Assembly: GCA_024243835.1 (NCBI GenBank)
Contig: JALPMN010000594.1
Coordinates: forward strand, 1 to 26,743
DNA from: Enteropsectra breve
Lineage: Eukaryota > Microsporidia
Reading direction: 5' to 3'
DNA length: 26,743 nt
The position numbers were made by a program, and so were the translations under genes. This document shows positions 19,207 through 26,743 of this stretch, piece after piece (position 1 is the stretch's first letter; the number at the start of each line of letters is the position of its first letter). The notes beneath the pieces are model-generated. The model ran no database searches, had not been told where the DNA came from, and was given only the letters and a program-made list of their open reading frames with translations.

Positions 19207-21456
19207 TCATAAATGAACTGATGCTAATGCATCCATCTTTTTAGATTTATAGAGTGCGTTTTCAACTATGAACCTGCTTAGCTTAGCTTCGTCAGATATT
19301 CTTTCTTCAAGTTCTTTCCAAAAAAACTCAAAGAGCATCTCTCTAATCTTTTCCGCTGTTATCATTTCATCTTTTTTCTGACGTAGAACCAATTTAAATA
19401 TAATGTTTTTTTCAGGTAGAAACACCAACTGTCTAGCCATACGCAAAATAAATCTAGCGTAATTGTCATTTAGTCTGAGGACTGGCCTGTAATGTAAAAA
19501 TAGTTGGGCATCGCAGCTCAAAGTCAAACACGATCCGATGCTCATAAAACCCACAAGCCAGTCTACGTAAAAGATAGATGAATAGATGCTATAGCTATTC
19601 ATTATAAAATCGAGAGTTTTTATATGTGAAATCCCATTTGGTTTATTGCGATTCAAATCAGAAAGAAACAGACGGATGTTATTTTCAAAGATCCCGACAA
19701 TACGGCAGAATGCCCAGTTTTCAAGTATTTCCAAACCGTTAATACTTCTAGAAAACGACTCCACTGGCATCATAGGCATATGAGCCCTAACTTTGTAGTC
19801 TTTGGCTTGATCTTGCACGAACTTTGAATCCAAATATTCGAGGGTTTCAATTTCCACTTTCTTATCAGTAGCGACTTTTTCGCTGAGCAGTTCATTCACA
19901 AAGTACGATTTTATTTGCTCAGCAACCATCTTCTCGTCTTCAAATAATTCTAGGCTCATTCCATTTAGCTTATCAGAAACTTTTGCCCTTCTTATCTTGT
20001 TTTCAGGTAGAAAGCTAGAAATAAACTGCAGTGCGCGAAAGTGCCCATAAAAGCCTGTAATGCTATTTTTAAGAGCACATTCTTCCTTGAAAAGCCGGTA
20101 AATGACGATATAATCAACTTTGCTGCAGAGGCCCAGTACTCCGAAAGCCTTTAAACTTGTCTTTCTCAGTTTTGGAATCAAGGCCTCAGGAAATTTATTG
20201 TATCCTTGTATAAGCAAAGAACTAAGCCCAGGGAGTTTTCTTATAGCCGCATCAACCAGCTTGGTTATAATTCCTTCCATATACACATGCGGGTCTCCCT
20301 CTAGCACCACATAGTTGTTATGAGCTATTAAATGGAAATTAGATTCTGAGTATACGGTATTGTGAATACAAAGCTCAGTAATTTCTTTGAAGATCCACAT
20401 AAAACTAATGTAACGCTCAATTTGGATGCCAAGATCGAAGGGTATCTTTCCCGGACGCCCCAGCCTATATCCAAAACATCTAACTAATGGCAAGGATATA
20501 TAAAGTCTATTGCTAATAAAAGGTTTGTTTATAGTATTGAACTCTTCAATCAGATTTATTATCAAAGAGGATTTTTCCTTGAGGTCATGTTTATTCTTAA
20601 GAAGAACCACTTTGGAGTTTGACTCGTAATGCATTTCATTAACAAAAATCAGATCTCTATAACCCAAAAATAGACGGGTGATGTTATTTCGCGCCATTTC
20701 AATCTGCAACAAGCAGATATAGTGGGAGAGGGGATATATTCTTATTATTACTTTGGCTATAAAAGCTTTCTCTGGATTCGTTACTTGCCCATTGAAAAAA
20801 GACTGATATTCCGCAAGCATGTTGCTCATCTTCAGAAGAAAAACAAAATTAATACAGAAAAGGTTGATTGTCTTTATCCTGAGATGCAGCGGATTTCCAC
20901 TGACTGTCAAGAAAAGATCAACTTCTTTGTCATTGTCGATATCCAGATAGTCCATTGCTGATAGAAGTTTTACCACTTTTTCATCATCCAGAGAAATCTT
21001 CAGGTCGGTGCACCATTCTGATGTTAATCTAAAAACATCACGAATAATTTCATATTCAAAGGGGACTATTAAATCAAATAGTTTAACCGGCTCGCACTCT
21101 TTCATAAAGTCTTCATAATACTCACTCAGCTGTATTTTTCTCAACACACGCGCCGTATGCTGTTCAAAGGTATCGCTTGTACTGCATTCTATTTCCTTTA
21201 GAATTTCATCGTAAAGATCATTCATCTTAAAAAGACGATCAAACCGCGAGGACGAGTCCAATTCTTGCAGGCCGAGATTGACAAAACACTTCTTCAGTTC
21301 CTTAGACCTTAAAATATCTCTCATGTCGAAAACTTCTTCAGTGTCGAGAGTAGTTACTCTTACCTGAAATGTGCGTGCAAATAACCTTTCCCGGCTATTT
21401 CCAAACAACTTCAAAAGTGCTTCGCTCACATGCACCAGGAGCATGCAGGCTTCCAT
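19207..21456 (-). CDS. Secreted BTB/Skp1-fold and LRR-like protein, intact
   Basis: A 749-aa protein from ATG 21456, with CCC directly before it. Residues 1-18 (ACMLLVHVSEALLKLF) are a possible signal peptide. Residues 30-62 (FQVRVTTLDTEEVFDMRDIL) look like the opening strands and helix of a BTB/Skp1 fold. Residues 125-183 look like the closing half: a strand-helix unit (VPFEYEIIRDVF), WCTD, and VVKLLSAMDYLDID, close to the AxDYLxI signature of BTB and Skp1 proteins. PLHLRIKTINLFCIN follows. From about 350 on there are LRR-like units (LSSLLIQGYNKFPEALIP, then LKAFGVLGLC). It ends ALASVHL. BTB and Skp1 proteins tether substrates to cullin ligases; that role here is inference. Fold call moderate, family membership strong. 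Confidence 0.8.
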   Translation of the reverse strand: MEACMLLVHVSEALLKLFGNSRERLFARTFQVRVTTLDTEEVFDMRDILRSKELKKCFVNLGLQELDSSSRFDRLFKMNDLYDEILKEIECSTSDTFEQHTARVLRKIQLSEYYEDFMKECEPVKLFDLIVPFEYEIIRDVFRLTSEWCTDLKISLDDEKVVKLLSAMDYLDIDNDKEVDLFLTVSGNPLHLRIKTINLFCINFVFLLKMSNMLAEYQSFFNGQVTNPEKAFIAKVIIRIYPLSHYICLLQIEMARNNITRLFLGYRDLIFVNEMHYESNSKVVLLKNKHDLKEKSSLIINLIEEFNTINKPFISNRLYISLPLVRCFGYRLGRPGKIPFDLGIQIERYISFMWIFKEITELCIHNTVYSESNFHLIAHNNYVVLEGDPHVYMEGIITKLVDAAIRKLPGLSSLLIQGYNKFPEALIPKLRKTSLKAFGVLGLCSKVDYIVIYRLFKEECALKNSITGFYGHFRALQFISSFLPENKIRRAKVSDKLNGMSLELFEDEKMVAEQIKSYFVNELLSEKVATDKKVEIETLEYLDSKFVQDQAKDYKVRAHMPMMPVESFSRSINGLEILENWAFCRIVGIFENNIRLFLSDLNRNKPNGISHIKTLDFIMNSYSIYSSIFYVDWLVGFMSIGSCLTLSCDAQLFLHYRPVLRLNDNYARFILRMARQLVFLPEKNIIFKLVLRQKKDEMITAEKIREMLFEFFWKELEERISDEAKLSRFIVENALYKSKKMDALASVHL

Positions 21457-21459
21457 GGG
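21457..21459 (-). promoter_or_regulatory. CCC start-proximal motif
   Basis: GGTCCCATGG on the minus strand: CCC directly precedes ATG 21456 and supports it. Confidence 0.55.
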
Positions 21460-22161
21460 ACCTGTAAAATTTTTTATTATATCAAATTACTAAAAATTTT
21501 GTTGTTTTCATATTAGAGTACTGATTTTTGAAGTTAATATTTGCACAATCAATTATCTGAAAAGGCATTTTCACTAAAGCTAGACATAGTTTTTAGAATC
21601 TGTTTAATTGATTCTAGAGAAATTTATTTATAGCTCAAAATCACTAAGATTATTAGGTTGTTCTACAATTGTATACTATGCATCTGCCTAAGAGCGCTTA
21701 GAGCAGTTTCCAGAAGTATATGAAGGAACAAAACTAATAATCTGAAAAGTGGAGTTAGTACTGCCATAAGCTGCAACTTTTATTAAAAGATTAAAAGAGC
21801 GAAAAATGAAGTACATATCCTCTATATATGAAAAGATAAAAAGGAGGTACCATACAAAACATGATAATGCAGAAAACAGCTGTTTTCATGGATTTAATTT
21901 TATAAAATGGGCCTAGGCCTTAGTCATATTCTCTTTGAGCTACTGTATATCGGGTTTTAATAATGCATCATAAAAATTTATAGATAGAGACCAGGCTATA
22001 AACGTTTTTAAATTTCTCATGAAGGAGATATAATGAAATTTATCTTTTATTGAATTTTCAATATTTTATAAACGCTTCTCCTCCTAGGACAAATTGAAAG
22101 TTCTGCTTAGTGTATGTTCCACCACATAAACTTTACTAAAATGCTTCTCTTAATAATCTGA
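21460..22161. other. Intergenic, AT-rich
   Basis: About 700 bases with no convincing gene. It contains the likely promoter of the gene at 21456, with an AATTGATT element near 21604 resembling one upstream of 15243 and 26003. No RNA gene seen. Confidence 0.45.
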
Positions 22162-23200
22162 TTAAAATATACCCAAAGTATTGTTCTTTGGCTCAACTGC
22201 CCTAAGAATCAAGCAGGCGTCTGCTTCATGTTGTAGTTGTATGATTGAGGGCTTTGCGACATCAGCCATTTCAGGCTCGGTTGACTTGTTCCCCATTCGA
22301 AACGTAGCAACAAGCTCATAGTCTCTGTTCTCTTCGCTAAATGTGTAGCATGGTTTTACATGGATGTCTTTACCAAAGATCCTGCTATCTTCTGTAGAAA
22401 CAGACATGAGAATAAATGTGCCCAGTTTAAGCACTTTCGTATTGCTGCCGAGCATGCAGTCAGTGTTTTTGCACTGCTTACACGGAATGTAGTTGTGCAT
22501 TTCTTTTATCTTAAGAGAAAGATTGTTTCGCTCATCTAAGTCATGTTTGCTCACTTGGTGGGAGATGAACTTCGTATTGCTCGTAGCATTTTCGAAGTCA
22601 AGTGCTATGTAACTGTTCTTATCAATGCTATCCTGGAGCATAGCTGCATGCTGTCTGTGTCTCAGTGCATATTGTGGTGTTGAACTTACCAAAAGGGCTT
22701 TTTTCGTTGTCTTTGTTCTCAGCCTCCAGCCGACTGAGCACATCTGCTAACAAGTCGATTGAGAAATTCTCAAAACCATCACGCCTTAACTCTCTAAACG
22801 CTTCTGCAATCATATTTCTGTCAGATGCAGACAATCCTTTGCCACCTAAGAAGTTCATTTGAACAAGCCGCATGGCACAGGACATTTTGCTTTGCGGTAG
22901 AAAATCATGTGAACAGATGAACTCTTTTACTTCCGTGATTGTAGATATTATTTCACACATAAATATCATGCTTGCCACCATTAAAGTGCTTCTTACTTTT
23001 TCTCTGATTTCATTATTTCTGATTATTGTCTTTTTCATGAATTTATCTTCTGTGCACTCTGTCTTTTTCACGAATTTGTCTTCTGTGCACCCAGTCTTTT
23101 TTGACTTTGCACAATAATCTTTATAGATAGAATAGGCAATAACAAAGCAACTGCTTGTAAGCACACCAATTGTGATAAAAGCTTTCAAATTCCACTCCAT
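22162..23200 (-). CDS. Membrane-anchored USP-like (deubiquitinase-related) protein in two exons or two frames
   Basis: ATG 23200 (CCC directly before it) opens a frame to 22628, and an overlapping frame continues to TAA 22162. Removing 22644-22689 joins them into about 330 aa. Residues 9-27 are a transmembrane span (FITIGVLTSSCFVIAYSIY). A duplicated 11-residue unit, KKTxCTEDKF, covers 34-55. SCAMRLVQ (107-114) could be the USP Cys box and FSIDLLADVLSRLEAE (146-161) the QDAxEF box. The second part has CKQCKNTDC, a zinc-ribbon position, then VLKLGTFILMSV and YELVATFRMGNKS, as in the last third of USP domains. The GHY box with the catalytic His is not visible, so the enzyme is probably inactive or divergent. 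A frameshift in the A6 run near 22700 is the alternative to splicing. Confidence 0.55.
22644..22689 (-). other. Candidate 46-nt spliceosomal intron
   Basis: Begins GTAAGT at 22689 and ends GCAG at 22644. It contains CACTGAG, a possible branch site, 24 bases before the end. Removing exactly this segment joins exon 1 (ending TTT G) to exon 2 (CT ATG) in frame, linking the TM and Cys-box part to the zinc-ribbon part. Earlier AG ends at +35 and +39 do not restore the second frame. The size fits known microsporidian introns. A frameshift cannot be excluded. Confidence 0.45.
23036..23101 (-). repeat. Two-unit 33-bp tandem repeat inside the USP-like gene
   Basis: Two near-identical 33-base units encode KKTxCTEDKF plus one variable residue, followed by a third KKT. 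It lies between the transmembrane span and the catalytic-like region, so it may act as a linker that changes in length. Confidence 0.7.
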
Positions 23201-23203
23201 GGG
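23201..23203 (-). promoter_or_regulatory. CCC start-proximal motif
   Basis: TTTAACCCATGG on the minus strand; CCC directly precedes ATG 23200, the same form as at 2320. Confidence 0.6.
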
Positions 23204-23777
23204 TTAAAGTTTTATTTTTTTAAAAGCGTCACTAGTAATATGAGCTGACTTGAATTAAAAAGGGGGTTTTATGAGAACGCTCTATTAATTCATTACATAT
23301 TCTTTAACCGAAGTTCTAAATCAGATAATCGAGATAGAGTCCAGATGTACTATACTTGTTTTGATGTATTTTTAAGCATAGCTTAGGCTTTCACAGGCGA
23401 TTTTAATAAAGTATAAAATTTTGTGATAATCTAAAATCATAGGCCCATTTTCAAAGAATTGTGTTAACAGGTTATATGAAGTGAAAATAATTTGCCGAAA
23501 CTATATTTAATACACTGATTTGAAACTTTAGATAGACTTTCTTATTTTCGTTAATCCAAAGTTTTCTAACGGCATCGCCTTACTGGCAAGCATGTTAGTA
23601 TATAAAACCTTAAAACTTAAATATTGCAGATTCACGAAAATACAAAATGCTCTTGCTGAAAACTGATGAGCTTATATAATCTAGAACGTAAAGAATGTTT
23701 TTACCTAAGAATATATTCTACTCTTGCGTTTCATTCTAAGAATAAGAACCGCATCCAAATATTGCTTTATTTATCCT
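23204..23777. other. Intergenic, AT-rich
   Basis: About 570 bases. The start of the USP-like gene lies on the left and the 3' end of the next gene on the right, where AATAAA (minus) sits at 23766-23771. Nothing else is visible. Confidence 0.45.
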
Positions 23778-26003
23778 TTACAGATGTACTGAGCTCAGGG
23801 CGCTTTCATTGCCAACATCATAGGGTACTTCTTCAAACGATAGTTTGCTGAACGCAGTTTCATCGCTGCACGAATACTCTCTTTTACAAAATTCTATGAA
23901 TTTATTCCTTGCGTAATCAGTATCCACTTTTATCGATTCCATTCGTCTTACCCTTACGTGAAGTTTGATATTTTGTTCATTAGCCACAATAAGAGACTTA
24001 AAAACTTTGTAAATATCTGAGGCAGAATCTGTACGGAAACGGTTTTTTCGTCGGCAAAGCAACATACGCGAATCAACGTTTAGTATAAGACATAATTCTC
24101 TATTACAGTTTCTCATTGTATTTAGATTTACAGTCTCGAGGAATTTCCACATATCACTGTTTACAATAACCTCAATCTTATTGAATGTAGGAATGTTTTT
24201 TAAGGCCGTAATAATGAAATTTCGAGTAACTCCCACACCAATTTCAAGTCGTATTACTAAATGTTCTATCAAACTCGCAGGTAAAAATTCCGACACATCA
24301 ATATTTGCAGTGTTTTCAAGAAACAAGCCACAGAGATCCACATTATCTCTAACTGCTTGCATTACTAGTCGCTTCGTCAAGATAACGGGTTCTAAATAAT
24401 AAACAGTGCCAATGGATAGAGGATGCTTTACTATTACGGCACTATGTAATCTTTCGTCCACGAAGTATTTTTTGATGTGCTCAGCATATAGGGTATCAGC
24501 ATCCGACAAAGCATCATTCGCTCCATAAAGCCGGTTATAAATAGTTGCTTCCGCGAGTTCTGCTTTCTTTGTAATTTGAAAGAAAAGCTGCACGGCTCGG
24601 GAATGCCCAATAAAATGGCAGATGCTTTTTCTGAGGGGACATTCTTGACCAAAGAGGCGGTGAATCATCAAATAATCGACCTTTCCACAAAAGCCCATTA
24701 CGCCAAACTTCTGCAATCTTATTTCTTGCAGCCTTGGAATTAATTCTGGGGGAAATTCATCAAACCCCTGAATGAATAACGAGCTAAGTTTTTCTACTTT
24801 TTTTAAAACAGCTTCGACCATAGTTACAAAGAGGCTATCCAAGAACTCTCCTCTCTCTTTTGCTTCCGGCAGTGTTTTATGATAAGGAAGCAGGTTATAG
24901 ATATAAACTTCTCGCAGCTCTGTGAGAATTGCCAAAATATCAATATAGCAATAAAAAGCTTGGACAAAATAAATGCTGGGAAACTCCTTGGGACGCGAAT
25001 AAGGATCTAAAGGCAAACCATTAAAAAATGGCAGCAGTATGTCTAGCCTTCTATTCTCCATTGCCTTGTTTATCGTATTAAACTCTTTGACGAGATCCAG
25101 CTTCTCAGACTGCTCTTGAATGTCATTTTCGTGCTTCAAAACTATCACCTTACATTTTTCCTGATTGTGTGGCTCATACGCAAAGTATCTGGAGCCTGCA
25201 CATAGAAAGAGCTTGTTAACATGTTCCCCGTCCATTTCTATTTCCAGCAGATGAACATAGCTCATTAGAGTTTTTCCCGTTTTGTTAAACTCCGTGGCAA
25301 TAGCATTGTCTTTCTCATTGAGCCTATTATTGGTCCTTGCAAGCAATAGCCTATATTTTGACAAAAGACCATTTTTATCTAAGTGATACACAAAGTTAAT
25401 ACAAAAAAGATCGATAGTTTTTATCCGCATATGCAGCGGTACGCCGTTTTTCTTCATAAAAATATCAACCTGTTTGTTTATGTTGACTAGCAGATAGGCA
25501 AATGCTTTCAAAATATTGATCACAATATCATCGTTCAAAAAGATTTTAGAATCAGTGCACCATCCGGATGTTAGCTGGCACATAATGTGGATGATTTCAT
25601 GGGAAAATGGAATAAGCAATTCAATGGCTTCAGCAGGGTCGCATGGATTTTCGAAAAATTCATAATTTTCACTTTCCTGTAGTTGCTGATCGATGAGATT
25701 TTCATATACAACAACAGTGTCATCAGTACTGCAATCAATTGTTGCCAAGGCATCCTCGTATATTGTGTGCATTGAAAGTTGCTTCTCAATCCCAGCGCCA
25801 AATTCGTCGCCTTGCAAATGCTGACCCTTTAGAGCCCATTCAACAAAATCGAACCTTAGCAGATCTCGCAAGTCATAATTGTCTTTTTTGTCTCCTATTA
25901 TTACTTCTATCTGGAAATGATCCTCGAACAGGCGCTTCTGTCCATAGATTTCTAACTTAGCGAACGCCCCGCATACGAAGTGCAAACCTGAAAAATTTTT
26001 CAT
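23778..26003 (-). CDS. BTB/Skp1-fold and LRR-like protein, intact near copy of the 13027-15243 gene
   Basis: A 741-aa protein from ATG 26003, with CCC two bases before it. Residues 5-15 (SGLHFVCGAFA) form a weak hydrophobic leader that may be a signal peptide. The BTB-like fold is split: QIEVIIGDKKDNYDLRDLL (31-49), an insert of about 65 residues with the IDCSTDD motif (89-95), then ELLIPFSHEIIHIM (128-141), LTSGWCTD and INILKAFAYLLVN (162-174). PLHMRIKTIDLFCINFVYHL (189-208) is the most conserved block. LRR-like units span about 360-620, with LSSLFIQGFDEFPPELIP and QKFGVMGFCGKVDYLMI. It ends ALSSVHL. Its promoter, body and 3' end resemble the copy at 13027, which carries a TGA. It is the intact reference for the family here; a cullin-adaptor role is inference. 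Confidence 0.8.
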   Translation of the reverse strand: MKNFSGLHFVCGAFAKLEIYGQKRLFEDHFQIEVIIGDKKDNYDLRDLLRFDFVEWALKGQHLQGDEFGAGIEKQLSMHTIYEDALATIDCSTDDTVVVYENLIDQQLQESENYEFFENPCDPAEAIELLIPFSHEIIHIMCQLTSGWCTDSKIFLNDDIVINILKAFAYLLVNINKQVDIFMKKNGVPLHMRIKTIDLFCINFVYHLDKNGLLSKYRLLLARTNNRLNEKDNAIATEFNKTGKTLMSYVHLLEIEMDGEHVNKLFLCAGSRYFAYEPHNQEKCKVIVLKHENDIQEQSEKLDLVKEFNTINKAMENRRLDILLPFFNGLPLDPYSRPKEFPSIYFVQAFYCYIDILAILTELREVYIYNLLPYHKTLPEAKERGEFLDSLFVTMVEAVLKKVEKLSSLFIQGFDEFPPELIPRLQEIRLQKFGVMGFCGKVDYLMIHRLFGQECPLRKSICHFIGHSRAVQLFFQITKKAELAEATIYNRLYGANDALSDADTLYAEHIKKYFVDERLHSAVIVKHPLSIGTVYYLEPVILTKRLVMQAVRDNVDLCGLFLENTANIDVSEFLPASLIEHLVIRLEIGVGVTRNFIITALKNIPTFNKIEVIVNSDMWKFLETVNLNTMRNCNRELCLILNVDSRMLLCRRKNRFRTDSASDIYKVFKSLIVANEQNIKLHVRVRRMESIKVDTDYARNKFIEFCKREYSCSDETAFSKLSFEEVPYDVGNESALSSVHL

Positions 26004-26005
26004 GA

Positions 26006-26008
26006 GGG
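26006..26008 (-). promoter_or_regulatory. CCC start-proximal motif
   Basis: GATCGCCCTCATG on the minus strand, identical to the context at 15243; supports ATG 26003. Confidence 0.6.
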
Positions 26009-26743
26009 CGATCAGAAATATTTTATAAAAACCATTTAATTGATTTGATAAGCAGATTAAAGCATATGATAACTAGTTACGATAATTAGTATCTATTGAT
26101 AGATATATGTTATTCAATATTAAAAAATATGTGTAGTTTGTAAGAAAATTTTAAAAAAGTATCGAACGTTAAGGTTTATACGGACAGCCCTCATTAAAGT
26201 CCCCGGTGGATAAACACAGATACATAAATTATTAGAAAGTATTTAGATATCAGCGATTCTTTTTTGCCTTAAAGATGCCATACTAAGATTATAAAAATTC
26301 AAAGCTATAATTTGCGGCAATACGTGCGATGGCTAGCTATATACATCTCTCTGCTATTCTAGATTGTTGCACTGCTTTTATTTATCTGGAAAAAATGCTT
26401 ATTGTTATTTTAAGCTTTTACTCATACATCTGCCCCTACTAAGCGACAGTAACTACGGGATCTGTGTAAGGCAATACTTATGCTAGTTTTCTGTTCATCT
26501 TGCTAAAATTATATTATGACAAGTGGTTCTGAGCATTTATATTGTGTTTGAATGTTTTCTTCTCACAGTGCATGCCTAGTATGTTTTCCACTCTATTTTA
26601 TTTCTTGAAAAGTATACATTTCAATTTTGCCGTTTAAAGGCCCAACATTGTGAAATAAGAGATAACAAAAGACATCTAAACCACAAAAATTCTTTGTATA
26701 TAACTTAAATGTATGAAGTTTTTAGTATAAAAATTGTTAAATG
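26009..26743. other. Intergenic, promoter copy then AT-rich
   Basis: About 100 bases next to the start are shared with the region upstream of 15243. The remaining ~630 bases have no open frame worth calling, no RNA gene and no clear repeat. Confidence 0.5.

Noticed and set aside
21841..21850. AAGGAGGT resembling a bacterial ribosome-binding site
   Set aside because: The window is eukaryotic and no gene follows.
22789..22862. EF-hand-like pattern (AFRELRRDGF) in the USP-like gene
   Set aside because: The loop lacks the regular acidic calcium ligands; the USP box reading fits better.
1..26743. tRNA, rRNA or transposon genes
   Set aside because: I looked in the spacers and saw no cloverleaf-type motifs, rRNA segments, transposase motifs or terminal repeats.

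Overview
The window looks like a microsporidian (fungal-lineage intracellular parasite) genome segment, from an accessory or subtelomere-like region. The reasons are: AT-rich DNA; long eukaryotic single-ORF genes on both strands with AT-rich spacers; no bacterial ribosome-binding sites or operons; CCC trinucleotides within a few bases of most start codons, a known microsporidian start-proximal signal; AATAAA at or overlapping several stop codons; a candidate 46-nt intron; and repeated paralogues with N-terminal hydrophobic leaders. Large secreted RING gene families are known from Nematocida, so a Nematocida-like species is plausible, but no housekeeping gene is present to confirm it.

Layout: 1-247, degenerate 30-bp-period AT-rich array. 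248-2320 (-), decayed BTB/LRR-like gene with one in-frame stop and a lost C-terminus. 2840-5389 (+), RING-family paralogue with a ruined RING. 5623-8100 (-), secreted RING-H2-type protein. 8833-9263 (+), broken copy of the tail of the next gene. 9513-12461 (+), secreted protein with an all-cysteine RING. 12658-12891 (+), possible small membrane protein. 13027-15243 (-), BTB/LRR-like gene with one in-frame TGA. 15566-15895 (-), possible small secreted protein. 16099-18495 (-), divergent BTB/LRR-like member. 19207-21456 (-), intact member. 22162-23200 (-), possible membrane-anchored USP-type deubiquitinase relative in two frames, joined by an intron or broken by a frameshift. 23778-26003 (-), intact member and near copy of the 13027-15243 gene. 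26004-26743, no gene seen.

The common theme is ubiquitin. Two gene families dominate. One carries a RING plus a long helical C-terminal part (three genes and one fragment). The other carries a split N-terminal BTB/Skp1-like fold followed by a leucine-rich-repeat-like region (five genes, three of them ending in the same tetrapeptide SVHL). With the USP-like gene this gives candidate E3 ligases, candidate cullin adaptors and a candidate deubiquitinase relative, most with secretion signals. The simplest model is a birth-and-death cluster of host-directed effectors that act on host ubiquitin pathways. The domain calls were made by eye and the host-directed role is inference.
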